From NCBI RefSeq assembly GCF_019308355.1, contig NZ_JAAGKM010000008.1, positions 1 to 64,000 of the forward strand: a stretch of DNA of 64,000 nt, read 5' to 3'. Each line of letters starts with the position of its first letter. Position 1 is the stretch's first letter. Shown here piece by piece: positions 32,226 to 40,606 of this stretch. The position numbers and the translations under genes are program-made. Below the pieces are notes generated by a model that did not search any database, had not been told where the DNA came from, and saw only the letters and a list, made by a program, of their open reading frames with translations. Source of the DNA: Empedobacter falsenii (lineage in GTDB: Bacteria; Bacteroidota; Bacteroidia; Flavobacteriales; Weeksellaceae).

Positions 32226-33281
32226 TTATAAGATTAACATTGCATCTCCGTAAGAGTAGAATTTGTATCCTTCTTTTACAGCTTCGTTGTATGCTTTCAT
32301 TGTTAAATCGTGTCCAGCAAACGCAGAAATCATCATGATTAATGTAGATTTTGGTGTGTGGAAGTTTGTAATCATACAATTTGCAATAGAGAAATCGTAT
32401 GGTGGGTGAATAAATTTGTTCGTCCAACCATCAAATGCATTTAAATGACCATCTGCAGAAACAGAAGATTCGATAGAACGCATAGAAGTTGTACCAATAG
32501 CACAAACTTTTTTCTTCTCGTCAATTGCACGATTTACAAGATCAGCAGATTCTTGAGGAATAATAACTTGCTCAGACTCCATTTTGTGTTTAGATAAATC
32601 TTCAACCTCTACAGCTTGAAAAGTTCCTAAACCAATGTGTAATGTTAATTCAGCAAAATCAACACCTTTAATTTCTAAACGTTTTAATAAGTGTTTAGAA
32701 AAGTGTAAACCAGCTGTTGGTGCAGCAACAGCTCCTTCGTGTTTTGCATAAATTGTTTGGTAACGCTCTGCATCTTCTGGTTCAACATCACGTAAAATAT
32801 ATTTTGGAAGTGGAGTTTCTCCTAATTCTTTCAATTTTGCACGGAATTCTTCGTAAGATCCATCAAATAAGAAACGTAAAGTACGTCCACGAGAAGTCGT
32901 ATTGTCAACAACCTCTGCAACTAATGTATCATCATTATCGAAGAATAATTTATTTCCGATACGGATTTTACGCGCTGGATCAACCAAAACATCCCATAAA
33001 CGAGTCTCAGCATCTAATTCTCTTAGCAAGAAAACTTCGATTTGAGCACCAGTTTTCTCTTTGTTACCCATCAAACGAGCAGGGAAAACTTTCGTATTGT
33101 TACGAATCATTACATCTCCTTCGTCGAAATACTCGATAAGATCTTTAAATTGTCTATGTTCAATTTCTCCGGTGTCACGGTGAACAACCATTAAGCGAGC
33201 TTCGTCTCTGTTTTCAGAAGGGCGATCTGCTAAAAGTTCTTCAGGTAAAGTAAAGTCGAAATCGGAGGTTTTCATTTTCAT
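32226..33281 (-). CDS. queA: tRNA preQ1 S-adenosylmethionine ribosyltransferase-isomerase
   Basis: Transfers and rearranges ribose from SAM to preQ1 at tRNA position 34, giving epoxyqueuosine. 351 residues, normal length. The family pattern is clear: [23 protein letters not shown] near the start, [43 protein letters not shown] and [20 protein letters not shown]. The start could be the first Met (33281) or Met3 (33275), both just downstream of a full promoter. First gene of the queA-rlmN-secreted protein-polyprenyl synthase operon. Confidence 0.96.
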   Translation of the reverse strand: MKMKTSDFDFTLPEELLADRPSENRDEARLMVVHRDTGEIEHRQFKDLIEYFDEGDVMIRNNTKVFPARLMGNKEKTGAQIEVFLLRELDAETRLWDVLVDPARKIRIGNKLFFDNDDTLVAEVVDNTTSRGRTLRFLFDGSYEEFRAKLKELGETPLPKYILRDVEPEDAERYQTIYAKHEGAVAAPTAGLHFSKHLLKRLEIKGVDFAELTLHIGLGTFQAVEVEDLSKHKMESEQVIIPQESADLVNRAIDEKKKVCAIGTTSMRSIESSVSADGHLNAFDGWTNKFIHPPYDFSIANCMITNFHTPKSTLIMMISAFAGHDLTMKAYNEAVKEGYKFYSYGDAMLIL

Positions 33282-33298
33282 AATTGTACAATTTTTTG

Positions 33299-33327
33299 CA
33301 AATATACGATGTCAGATACCCCTTTGT
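33299..33327 (-). promoter_or_regulatory. queA operon promoter
   Basis: On the minus strand TTG (33327-33325) and TATATTTG (33306-33299) are 18 bp apart. The leader is very short. Confidence 0.7.
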
Positions 33328-33372
33328 CAAGTGAATTGAGGTATTTTATGAAATTGCTAACGTTTAAATGTT

Positions 33373-33380
33373 TATTTTTG
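33373..33380 (+). promoter_or_regulatory. Promoter -7 box of the TlpA-like gene
   Basis: TATTTTTG matches TAnnTTTG. It lies downstream of the longest possible start (33368), so the true start must be later. Confidence 0.55.
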
Positions 33381-33433
33381 ACGAAAGACTTATAGATATT
33401 ATCAAGTTTTTTAATACTTATTTGAAAAATAAA

Positions 33434-34018
33434 ATGAAAACGAAACTACTATTACTATCAATGTTTTTTACATTTTTTAGTTGTAATAAATCCGAACAAA
33501 AAATTGAAGAATCTGCTGAAATAGAAAAGATTGATTCTGTTGCAAAAAAAGAATCACCAGAATCAGAAATTCCGAAAGAATTGATAAAAGCACCAGATTT
33601 TTCTTTGGCTGATATCAATGGAAAACGATTTGACTTATCAGATTTCAAAGGAAAATATGTCTACATGGATATTTGGGCAACATGGTGTGGACCTTGCAAA
33701 GTTCAAATTCCTTTTATGAAAGAATTGGAAAAACAATTTCATAATGCACCAATTCATTTTGTAAGTGTTTCTTTGGATAAATTAGAAGATAAGCCAATTT
33801 GGGAAAAAATGGTGAGAGAAAATCAGATGTCTGGTGTACAGTTATTTGCAGGAAGAGAAGATAACTTTGGCTTTGATTATAAGATAGAATACATTCCGAC
33901 TTTTATTATTTTAGACAAAGAAGGAAATATTATGATTGATCGCGCGCCTGCACCGATGGATTATCAAACAGGAGGAATCAATCAACAATTGGTTGATATT
34001 CTCAAAATGATGAAATAA
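33434..34018 (+). CDS. TlpA-like thioredoxin-fold lipoprotein
   Basis: A periplasm-facing thiol-disulfide protein. From the ATG at 33434 (194 residues) it has a lipoprotein signal with Cys17 (FFSC), a charged linker rich in Glu/Ser, and a thioredoxin-like domain with the WCGPC redox motif, plus the cis-Pro segment YIPTFIILD. A longer frame to 33368 exists but begins before the promoter box and would bury the signal peptide, so it is rejected. Members reduce cytochrome c maturation partners or other exported proteins. The target is unknown. Confidence 0.9.
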   Translation: MKTKLLLLSMFFTFFSCNKSEQKIEESAEIEKIDSVAKKESPESEIPKELIKAPDFSLADINGKRFDLSDFKGKYVYMDIWATWCGPCKVQIPFMKELEKQFHNAPIHFVSVSLDKLEDKPIWEKMVRENQMSGVQLFAGREDNFGFDYKIEYIPTFIILDKEGNIMIDRAPAPMDYQTGGINQQLVDILKMMK

Positions 34019-34048
34019 AAAAAGCTTCCATTTGGAAGCTTTTTTTTA
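34019..34048. terminator. Bidirectional terminator
   Basis: The AAAAGCTTCCA stem (34020-34030 with 34033-34043) lies between convergent genes with T-runs on both strands. Confidence 0.85.
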
Positions 34049-34060
34049 TTATTGAGCTCA

Positions 34061-35143
34061 TTATGCTCTAACTTTTGTTTTCAAATTAATACGTTGACCA
34101 ATTTTAGGTTGTTCACCTGGTTCCATACGATTTAGTTTATATAGGTTGTTTACTTTTACACCAAAACGTTGCGAAATCGTGTACATATCATCACCTTCTT
34201 GTACTTTGTATGAATAATCAGAACCTTTTGTTTTCTTTTTTCCGAAAAATACAATTTGTCCATCTTTCAATTTAGAACCCATTTGTATTTCATTGAAATT
34301 CGCAATATCCGAAGGAACTTTGTTGTATGTTTTAGAAATAGTCGCAATTGTTTCTCCCGCTTGAGCAACAATATAAGGAATATTATTCTTGTGATTTTTA
34401 ATGCGAGTTGTAGGATTTTGAGGACGAGTTTCGTAAGCAATTGTTTTGTTATTTACACTAGGCTCATTTTTCTCTATACTATTATTATTTGGTTGATAAG
34501 ACGCTAATGCAATTTCTTCTTTGATTGTTTTAGATTCTTTCTTCGTTTTAGATTTCGATGAATTATTTGCCATCATCATATCATCCTGATTGTTGTATAA
34601 TGTATACAATTTTGTATAAACTTCTTCTGGAGAAATCTTATCAAATTGATCTAAATTATATTTCTCAATTCTCGAAATTAATTTTGAAGCATATTTTGGA
34701 TCAGTTGCATAACCAGATTTTTTCAGACCATTTGCCCAAGCGTTATAATCTGTCGGATCTAAGAAAAATAAAGCTTTGTAATAAGGTCTTAAAGCCAAAA
34801 ATTTAGAATGATCTCTATAACTTTCTTCAACTGAAGAATATTTTCTAAAACATTCTCCTTTCGAATCATCATCGTGATAAATACGAGGTTTATCCAACGA
34901 CCATTCTTCAGGACCTTTACATTTTATTCCAAAATGATTATTGGCTTGATCGGCTAATTTACTTTGTCCGCCTCCAGTTTCCAATAATCCTTGTGCTAAC
35001 GTAATACTTGCTGGAACTTTGTAAAGTTGCATTTCTTCAACAGCTAAAATAGCATGTTTTCGAATGTAAGTTATGTCTCTACTTTCTTGTGCTTGCGTCG
35101 AAATCGACAACACTAAGCTAAAAATGTATAACAATTTTTTCAT
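34061..35143 (-). CDS. GH73-type glucosaminidase with two LysM domains
   Basis: A secreted peptidoglycan hydrolase. Signal peptide (cleavage at TQAQ), then a Glucosaminidase (FlgJ-like GH73) domain at about residues 22-165: LAQGLLETGGGQSKLADQANNHFGIKC contains the candidate catalytic Glu and the NNHFGIKC block. A Ser/Lys/Asn-rich linker leads to two LysM modules (about 255-300 and 308-358) for cell-wall binding. Its ATG overlaps the stop of the upstream ACC-deaminase-like gene by 4 bp (ATGA), so translation is coupled. This looks like a daughter-cell separation or turnover enzyme. Confidence 0.92.
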   Translation of the reverse strand: MKKLLYIFSLVLSISTQAQESRDITYIRKHAILAVEEMQLYKVPASITLAQGLLETGGGQSKLADQANNHFGIKCKGPEEWSLDKPRIYHDDDSKGECFRKYSSVEESYRDHSKFLALRPYYKALFFLDPTDYNAWANGLKKSGYATDPKYASKLISRIEKYNLDQFDKISPEEVYTKLYTLYNNQDDMMMANNSSKSKTKKESKTIKEEIALASYQPNNNSIEKNEPSVNNKTIAYETRPQNPTTRIKNHKNNIPYIVAQAGETIATISKTYNKVPSDIANFNEIQMGSKLKDGQIVFFGKKKTKGSDYSYKVQEGDDMYTISQRFGVKVNNLYKLNRMEPGEQPKIGQRINLKTKVRA

Positions 35144-36057
35144 TCTATAATATTTTTGTTCTTCTTCTTTAAAAGTTTGTTCATTCCTTCAATTCCTTGC
35201 AATCCGCCTGTATGAACCAAAAGAATTTTAGAATTATCACTAAAATAATGATTTTTAATTAATTGAAAAATACCAAAAACCATTTTTCCAGTGTAAATAG
35301 GATCCAATTGAATATGGTTAATTCGCTTGAAATCATTTACAAAAGTAATTAATTCATCCGAAACTTTCCCATATCCGCCAAAATGATAATCATTAAAAAT
35401 AGTGAAATTCGTTTTATTTGTCAATTTTTCGATTTCATTTTGGATAAAATCTCCCTTTAAACTCGGAAAACCTAAAACTTTTTGATGAGGTTTCGAGCTT
35501 TCAATCAATCCAGCAATTGTTCCACAAGTTCCGATTGCCGAAGCAATAAAATCATATTCGAAACAATCATCGTACAGAATTTCTTCACAACCTTTTATTG
35601 CAAAATCATTTGTACCTCCTTCTGGAATAACGTAAGTGTTTGGATATTTAGTGTTTAAATGATTAATAAATTCTACTTCATCCTTTTTTCGGTATTCTTC
35701 CCTCGAAATAAAATGCAATTGCATTCTACATTCTTTTGCAAAACGTAATGTAGGATTTTCATCGATTTTATCCTTCAATTCTTCTCCGCGAATAAAACCG
35801 ATAGTTTCGAAATGATGTAATAGTCCAGCTGCTGCCGTTGCCGCAATATGATTAGAAAAAGCACCTCCAAATGTTATCAATTTTTTGAAACCTTGTTTTT
35901 CAGCTTCAATAAAATTATATTTCAGTTTTCGGTATTTGTTTCCAGAGATTTCTGGATGAATCAAATCTTCTCTTAATATAGAAAGTTGAATATTTTGAGA
36001 AGTTAAATGTTTGATGTCAATGTTTTGAATTTGAGCTTTAAAATCGTTCCAAATCAT
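35140..36057 (-). CDS. ACC deaminase/D-cysteine desulfhydrase-like PLP enzyme
   Basis: A fold-type II PLP enzyme, 305 residues. The PLP Lys lies in SGNKYRKLKYN near residue 40, followed by the GGAFSNHIAATAAA phosphate-side motif and a C-terminal LVHTGGLQG loop. The family includes D-cysteine desulfhydrase and 1-aminocyclopropane-1-carboxylate deaminase, and bacterial proteins this short are more often D-cysteine desulfhydrase-like. The reaction cannot be fixed from sequence. It is the middle gene of an operon between a HEXXH membrane protein (no gap) and a GH73 hydrolase (4-bp overlap). Confidence 0.85.
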   Translation of the reverse strand: MIWNDFKAQIQNIDIKHLTSQNIQLSILREDLIHPEISGNKYRKLKYNFIEAEKQGFKKLITFGGAFSNHIAATAAAGLLHHFETIGFIRGEELKDKIDENPTLRFAKECRMQLHFISREEYRKKDEVEFINHLNTKYPNTYVIPEGGTNDFAIKGCEEILYDDCFEYDFIASAIGTCGTIAGLIESSKPHQKVLGFPSLKGDFIQNEIEKLTNKTNFTIFNDYHFGGYGKVSDELITFVNDFKRINHIQLDPIYTGKMVFGIFQLIKNHYFSDNSKILLVHTGGLQGIEGMNKLLKKKNKNIIE

Positions 36058-36384
36058 TTAGATATATTTTAGAAAATTATAAAATTTTCGTTTTTTTAAA
36101 TAATTCAAATTGTGTTCGTTTGCATAAGCTTCACGCTCAAAACTAATATTGCGATATGCTTTGTGTTGATCGCGATATTGAATCAATCGAATGGCATATT
36201 CAATAAAATAAAAAGGATAGAAAAAAACGACCAAAAGTTCGAGTTGTTGAATGATATGAATGGTTTCGTGATTGATTAAAACTTCATCATTTTTCAGTTT
36301 TTTATCTCTCAAAAAAATGAAAGGAAAAATGGTAATTCCAATAAAATTCTTTCGGAATAAATGACGCAAAACAACTACAAACAT
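36058..36384 (-). CDS. Small membrane protein with HEXXH zinc-peptidase motif
   Basis: 108 residues. His39-Glu-x-x-His43 (NHETIHIIQQ) is followed by a possible third ligand Glu83 or Glu85 (SFEREAYANEHN), the spacing seen in gluzincin-like proteases. A hydrophobic helix precedes the motif (about 14-25) and another follows (52-66). The E-x-x-A-x-x-N-E-x-N end is also common in M48/M56-type membrane proteases. It is much shorter than any full protease, so either a minimal peptidase or a catalytic-core relic. It heads an operon with a PLP enzyme and a cell-wall hydrolase and has an exact promoter box. Confidence 0.78.
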   Translation of the reverse strand: MFVVVLRHLFRKNFIGITIFPFIFLRDKKLKNDEVLINHETIHIIQQLELLVVFFYPFYFIEYAIRLIQYRDQHKAYRNISFEREAYANEHNLNYLKKRKFYNFLKYI

Positions 36385-36408
36385 GATTTAGGTAATTCGA
36401 TTTTATTG

Positions 36409-36416
36409 CAAAATTA
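36409..36416 (-). promoter_or_regulatory. Promoter -7 box of the HEXXH protein operon
   Basis: The minus strand reads TAATTTTG, an exact match, 25 bp before the start. Confidence 0.6.
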
Positions 36417-36545
36417 ATCAATCTGAAAAGATATTGATTTAAAAAGCGTTAAAAAGCGTAAATTTAGAAGAAGTTTCGCAAATAATTATCATACCAAAAT
36501 TAATGATAGTTTATAGATAAAAGTTGTAAATTCACAGCGTTAGAA

Positions 36546-36707
36546 ATGAAAAAGTTTGAAGAAGGAGATTATTATTTATCTCCAGAAGGTTTCAGAATAT
36601 TTACTGAACAATATCTAAAAAAAAGAGGGTATTGTTGTAAAAGTGGATGCAAACATTGTCCGTATGGATACGATAAAAAAACAGATAAAATAAAGAATAA
36701 GAAATAA
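36546..36707 (+). CDS. DUF5522 family small cysteine-rich protein
   Basis: A 53-residue protein. It carries the DUF5522 pattern: GDYYLSPEGFRIFTEQYLKKRGYCC followed by KSGCKHCPYGY. Four Cys (30, 31, 35, 38) in a CCx3Cx2C array could bind a metal, possibly zinc or an Fe-S cluster. A lysine-rich tail ends the protein. The function of the family is not known to me. The next gene starts 4 bp later, so the two are probably co-transcribed, although that neighbour is exported and this one is not. Confidence 0.88.
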   Translation: MKKFEEGDYYLSPEGFRIFTEQYLKKRGYCCKSGCKHCPYGYDKKTDKIKNKK

Positions 36708-36711
36708 TTAT

Positions 36712-37446
36712 ATGAAAATAACATCAACAGTTTTAGCTTTGTTAATAGGAAGTTGTGCTTTTGCTCAAATGAAATTTCCCGCGGTAAGTTCTCATGCTGA
36801 AGTTGAACAAAAAGTAGGTTTAACAGAATTTGAAGTTGAATATAATCGACCAAATGTAAACGGAAGAAAAGTATTTGGAAAATTGGTACCGAATGGAGAA
36901 GTTTGGCGAACTGGTGCGAATGAAAATACGGTCATCAAATTTGATAAACCAATCAAAGTGAATGGACAAGAGTTGGCTGCTGGCGAATATGCGTTGTATA
37001 GCATTCCGAATAAAGAGGAGTGGGAGGTAATTTTTTACAAAGACACGAAAAACTGGGGAAATCCGAAAGAGTGGAAGGAGTCGAATATCGCTTTGAAAGT
37101 GAAAGCTCCGTCAACAAAATCGATGAACAATAAGACAGAAACGTTTGAGATTCGTTTTACAAATGTGACGCAAAAATCAGCGAATTTGGTATTAGCTTGG
37201 GATAACACAACGGTTGTTTTGGATATTGAAACGAATACAATTAACGAAGTTTTAAAAATGATTGGAGATCAATTGAACGAAAATTCTTCTGCAAGAGATT
37301 TTTACAATTCGGCAAACTTCTATTATTCGAATAAATTGGATCGAAATCAAGCGTTGAAATGGGTCAATACAGCTTTAGAAAAAGATGCTAATGCACCAGA
37401 TTATTACAAAGAATTGAAAGCTAATTTGGAAAAAAATAAATATTAA
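36712..37446 (+). CDS. DUF2911 exported protein
   Basis: 244 residues with a signal peptide (CAFAQ). The DUF2911 domain (about 28-165) has its typical VEYNRPNVNGRKVFGKLVPNGEVWRTGANENTVIKF and GEYALYSIPNKEEWEVIFY blocks. A C-terminal helical part (about 175-244, ARDFYNSANFYYSNKLDRNQALKWVNTAL) resembles a tetratricopeptide unit. Proteins like this are common in Bacteroidota. Role unknown, probably periplasmic. Confidence 0.92.
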   Translation: MKITSTVLALLIGSCAFAQMKFPAVSSHAEVEQKVGLTEFEVEYNRPNVNGRKVFGKLVPNGEVWRTGANENTVIKFDKPIKVNGQELAAGEYALYSIPNKEEWEVIFYKDTKNWGNPKEWKESNIALKVKAPSTKSMNNKTETFEIRFTNVTQKSANLVLAWDNTTVVLDIETNTINEVLKMIGDQLNENSSARDFYNSANFYYSNKLDRNQALKWVNTALEKDANAPDYYKELKANLEKNKY

Positions 37447-37450
37447 CTAA

Positions 37451-37485
37451 AAATCCCTTCAAAAATTTTTGAAGGGATTTTTTTA
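37451..37485. terminator. Bidirectional terminator
   Basis: A perfect 30-bp palindrome (arms 37451-37465 and 37466-37480) has A/T ends giving T-runs on both strands, between convergent genes. Confidence 0.85.
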
Positions 37486-37944
37486 TTCAGAAATATTCTT
37501 TTTTAAGATAATTTGTAGGTAAGAAAACATCAACGCCGTTGACCAGCCTACCATCATAATTCCGTTTATAGCTTCTAACCCAGCCATGATTTTCCATTCA
37601 CTATCAATCACAACATCACCATAACCAACGGTTGTAAATGTGATTAATGAAAAATAGATTGCTTCTTGAAAACTATATAAATTGTCAATATTTGGATTGA
37701 AATAAAAAGTAGCCGCCCAAATTGTACATTGTGCGCCATGTAACAAAGTAAGCAAAGAAACAGATAATGCCATTTGCCAAATTACTTGACTAAACGTTAA
37801 ACGTTGTTTTTTGAGATTAAATTTATGTAGATATTTTAGCGAATAAACCGTGACAGTTGATTGTAAAATAACATTCACACAAATAATCAATATGCCAAAA
37901 CATATAATTAGAAACATATTTTTATCAATTATAGATGAATACAA
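37483..37944 (-). CDS. Two-pore-helix potassium channel family protein
   Basis: 153 residues with the K+ selectivity filter TTVGYGD (about residues 106-112) after a pore helix. There are two helices before the pore (9-30 and 52-75) and one after (119-145). There is no cytoplasmic RCK/TrkA domain, so it is a minimal pore module of the Ion_trans_2 class. The oligomer would sit in the inner membrane. Start assigned to the first Met; Met10 is also possible. No exact promoter box was found. Confidence 0.88.
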   Translation of the reverse strand: MYSSIIDKNMFLIICFGILIICVNVILQSTVTVYSLKYLHKFNLKKQRLTFSQVIWQMALSVSLLTLLHGAQCTIWAATFYFNPNIDNLYSFQEAIYFSLITFTTVGYGDVVIDSEWKIMAGLEAINGIMMVGWSTALMFSYLQIILKKNISE

Positions 37945-38067
37945 AAATGTAAAGAATAAAATTTATAAAATACTTTTTGAAGCTAAAAATTTTGTAAATT
38001 TAATACAGAAGGAAAATCTAGATATCCTAAATATTTGATAAAATCTGGATTAATAAAGCTTTATTAC

Positions 38068-38075
38068 TAATTTTG
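38068..38075 (+). promoter_or_regulatory. Promoter -7 box of the GHL10 gene
   Basis: TAATTTTG matches TAnnTTTG, 27 bp before the start. Confidence 0.55.
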
Positions 38076-38102
38076 TAACGCTAAAAATACATATTTCAAC
38101 GA

Positions 38103-39722
38103 ATGAAAATTAATTTTAAATATATTTTGATGTGTTTCGGAATAGCTACAATTGGCTTATCTTCGTGTGCTTCAAATAAAAATTCGAAAAAAATAGTTTA
38201 TAAAAAAGTAGAATCTAAGCAGCCTATAAAACCTGTCGAATCTACGAAGTCAACCATTGCTACTACGCCAAAAACTGAAATTCCGAACAAGAAAGATGAA
38301 GTTTTTACAGTAAAACTACCTGAAGTAAATCGTGAGTTTCGTGCAGCTTGGGTAGCTTCTGTTGCAAATATTAACTGGCCTTCTAAAAAAGATTTGACAA
38401 CAACGCAACAAAAAGATGAAGCAATAAAGTTGTTGGATATGTTAGAAGCAAACAATTTTAATGCTGTTATTTTTCAGGTTCGCCCAGCGGCAGATGCTTT
38501 GTATAAAAGTAATTTCGAACCTTGGTCTTACTTTTTAACTGGAGAAGAAGGTAAGGCGCCTTCGCCATATTATGACCCGTTAGAATTTTGGGTGGAAGAA
38601 GCACACAAACGTGGAATTGAGTTGCATGTTTGGTTAAATCCTTACAGAGCGCATCACAGTAGTGGAGGTCCAGTGACAAACGAATCGATGGTGAAAAGAT
38701 CGCCAAGTAATGTGGTGAGATTGAAAAATGGCATGTATTGGTTTGATCCTGCTGACAAAAAAACGCAAGATCACGTTTCGGAAGTTGTTCGTGATATCGT
38801 TTCGCGTTATGATATTGATGGTGTTCATTTTGATGATTATTTCTATCCATATGCATCGTATAATGGTGGTGCAGACTTTCCAGATAATTCAACTTGGAAT
38901 GTTTACAAGAATAATGGAGGAATGTTGTCGAGAGCAGATTGGCGTCGTCAAAATGTGAATACAATTATTGAGCGTATTTATAAAGAAATCAAAGCAGAAA
39001 AACCTTTTGTAAAATTTGGTATTAGTCCTTTTGGAATTTGGAAACCAGGATATCCTGCTGGAATTACAGGTTCTTCGCAATATGATGAATTGTATGCAGA
39101 TGCAAAATTATGGTTGAACAAAGGTTGGGTTGATTATTTTTCGCCACAATTGTATTGGCCAATTAATTCGACAGGACAAAGTTTTCCGAAATTATTAGAA
39201 TGGTGGAAATCAGAAAACACACATAATCGTCATCTTTGGCCAGGTTTGAATACTGTAGAAGTGAAAGTTTCGGATAGAACAACTGAGATTACAAATCAGG
39301 TAAAAATGGCTGGAGAAATTTTACAAAACAATGTGGGTGTTATTCACTGGAGTATTGCTGGATTAACGAAAAATCCTTCGATGTTGAGTTATCTGAAAGA
39401 AGGTCCATACAAAGCTAAAGCTTTGGTGCCAACTATGAATTGGATAAAAGCAGATCGTTTGGTAAAACCAAGTTTGACTGTAAATATGAAAGCGTCAGAA
39501 GTTGTGATGAATTGGAATGATTATAAAATGAATTCAAATGTTTCGAAATGGATTTTATACACACGTTACAACAACGATTGGGAAACGTCTATTTTGGATA
39601 AAACCAAAACAAACCAAACAATTTTGAAACACAAAGATGGTAAAAGTTTAACAGCAGTTGCACTAAAAGCTGTCGATCGTTTAGGAAACGAAAGTGATTA
39701 CGTTGCTCAAAAAATTAATTAA
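38103..39722 (+). CDS. GHL10 family (YngK/DUF187-like) lipoprotein
   Basis: 539 residues. A lipoprotein signal with Cys22 (LSSC) and a Lys/Thr/Pro linker precede a TIM-barrel glycosidase-like domain: REFRAAWVASVANINWPSK, FNAVIFQVRPAADALY, ELHVWLNPYRAH, YDIDGVHFDDYFYPY and FGISPFGIWKPG are GHL10 signatures. The C-terminal 110 residues look like a fibronectin-type module (LTVNMKASEVVMNWNDY). Relatives act on peptidoglycan or exopolysaccharide; substrate unproven. Surface or periplasmic lipoprotein, monocistronic. Confidence 0.9.
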   Translation: MKINFKYILMCFGIATIGLSSCASNKNSKKIVYKKVESKQPIKPVESTKSTIATTPKTEIPNKKDEVFTVKLPEVNREFRAAWVASVANINWPSKKDLTTTQQKDEAIKLLDMLEANNFNAVIFQVRPAADALYKSNFEPWSYFLTGEEGKAPSPYYDPLEFWVEEAHKRGIELHVWLNPYRAHHSSGGPVTNESMVKRSPSNVVRLKNGMYWFDPADKKTQDHVSEVVRDIVSRYDIDGVHFDDYFYPYASYNGGADFPDNSTWNVYKNNGGMLSRADWRRQNVNTIIERIYKEIKAEKPFVKFGISPFGIWKPGYPAGITGSSQYDELYADAKLWLNKGWVDYFSPQLYWPINSTGQSFPKLLEWWKSENTHNRHLWPGLNTVEVKVSDRTTEITNQVKMAGEILQNNVGVIHWSIAGLTKNPSMLSYLKEGPYKAKALVPTMNWIKADRLVKPSLTVNMKASEVVMNWNDYKMNSNVSKWILYTRYNNDWETSILDKTKTNQTILKHKDGKSLTAVALKAVDRLGNESDYVAQKIN

Positions 39723-39744
39723 GAATTGAATTTCTCTCAATATA

Positions 39745-39774
39745 AATCCTCAACATAAGTTGGGGATTTTTTTG
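39745..39774 (+). terminator. Terminator of the GHL10 gene
   Basis: An AATCCTCAAC stem with one mismatch (39745-39754 with 39758-39767) is followed by seven T. Confidence 0.82.
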
Positions 39775-39797
39775 TTTTTACAACTTTGTTGTTTTTG

Positions 39798-39805
39798 TAT
39801 ATTTG
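39798..39805 (+). promoter_or_regulatory. Promoter -7 box of the small membrane protein
   Basis: TATATTTG matches TAnnTTTG, 46 bp before the start. Confidence 0.55.
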
Positions 39806-39850
39806 ATTATACATTAATAGTTTAACACATATTTAAATAACCATAATTAT

Positions 39851-40036
39851 ATGAAAAATAAAATAGGTTTCAATATTATTTTTGCGCTTATTGCATTTCC
39901 AATAGGACTAGCTTTGTTAAGAGAGTTTAATTTTCAAGATTTTACGTTTAAAAATACAGCATTAGGTATTATTTATTCAGTAACGTTTATATTCTGCATA
40001 TTTTTTATGTTGAAGAAAAAGAAAGTTGAAAATTAG
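39851..40036 (+). CDS. Small two-helix membrane protein
   Basis: 61 residues with two transmembrane helices (about 6-23 and 35-54), a short polar link containing NFQDFTFKN and a KKKK-rich C-terminus, so both ends are cytoplasmic by the positive-inside rule. It has its own promoter and is bracketed by two nearly identical terminator hairpins. No family is recognised. Confidence 0.7.
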   Translation: MKNKIGFNIIFALIAFPIGLALLREFNFQDFTFKNTALGIIYSVTFIFCIFFMLKKKKVEN

Positions 40037-40053
40037 AATTTAATATAAAACAC

Positions 40054-40083
40054 AAATCCTCAACATAAGTTGAGGATTTTTTT
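40054..40083 (+). terminator. Terminator of the small membrane protein gene
   Basis: AAATCCTCAAC and its complement flank ATAA, followed by TTTTTTTA. It is almost identical to the hairpin at 39745. Confidence 0.82.
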
Positions 40084-40435
40084 ATTTTTTTCTCTTTAAA
40101 ATATAATAAAGCGCATCGTTATCATTTTCTTTTGATGTGTAGGCAAACTGAAATTCATATCCGTTTTCAGACATAAAATTCAACGCATCAATCATTGAAT
40201 TAAATTTTACTGCAATTCCGCGTTCATCTTTTATTTTCAAACCAGTTTTAAAAGAAATTGATTTGGTTTCTTGTCCAAAATCCAATCGAATATTCATTTT
40301 TGTACTCAAACCTCGCCCAGTTCCAATAATCTGTACATAATCAACATTGATATCTTTAATCGGAACATCATTTACAGTTTGCGCAACCGAAAAATTACCG
40401 ATGAATAATCCCAAAATAAGTGCTAATTTTTTCAT
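40082..40435 (-). CDS. Small exported protein, unknown
   Basis: 117 residues with a signal peptide (FSVAQ, cleavage before Gln). The mature part has alternating strands and helices (VDYVQIIGTGRGL, MNIRLDFGQETKSISFKTG, MIDALNFMSENGYEFQFAYT) that resemble the short periplasmic proteins often found in Flavobacteriia. No named family. Convergent with the preceding small gene. Confidence 0.75.
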   Translation of the reverse strand: MKKLALILGLFIGNFSVAQTVNDVPIKDINVDYVQIIGTGRGLSTKMNIRLDFGQETKSISFKTGLKIKDERGIAVKFNSMIDALNFMSENGYEFQFAYTSKENDNDALYYILKRKK

Positions 40436-40480
40436 AAGTTTTAAATTTTGATAAAGATATTTATTTTCGAATGAAAGAAA

Positions 40481-40596
40481 AAAGCTGTTTCAAAAGACTA
40501 AAATTAGTCATGTCATTTCGACGCATGGAGAAATCTGTAATTTAGATTTCTCATTTCACTACGTTTCATTCGAAATGACATTTTTGAAACAACTTT
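40481..40596. repeat. Nested palindromic element (MITE/REP-like)
   Basis: Outer 15-bp arms (40481-40495 and 40582-40596, 14 of 15 matching, with a TTTCAAAA core) enclose TGTCATTTCG (40511-40520) with CGAAATGACA (40571-40580), and an inner GAGAAATCT (40528-40536) with AGATTTCTC (40544-40552). The whole 116 bp can fold into one long hairpin. It carries no ORF and lies just after rsmE, where it may also stop transcription. Confidence 0.8.
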
Positions 40597-40606
40597 CTTA
40601 ATTATA

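Noticed and set aside
33368-33433. Upstream extension of the TlpA-like protein
   Set aside because: It begins before the TAnnTTTG box and would place 22 residues ahead of a good lipoprotein signal.
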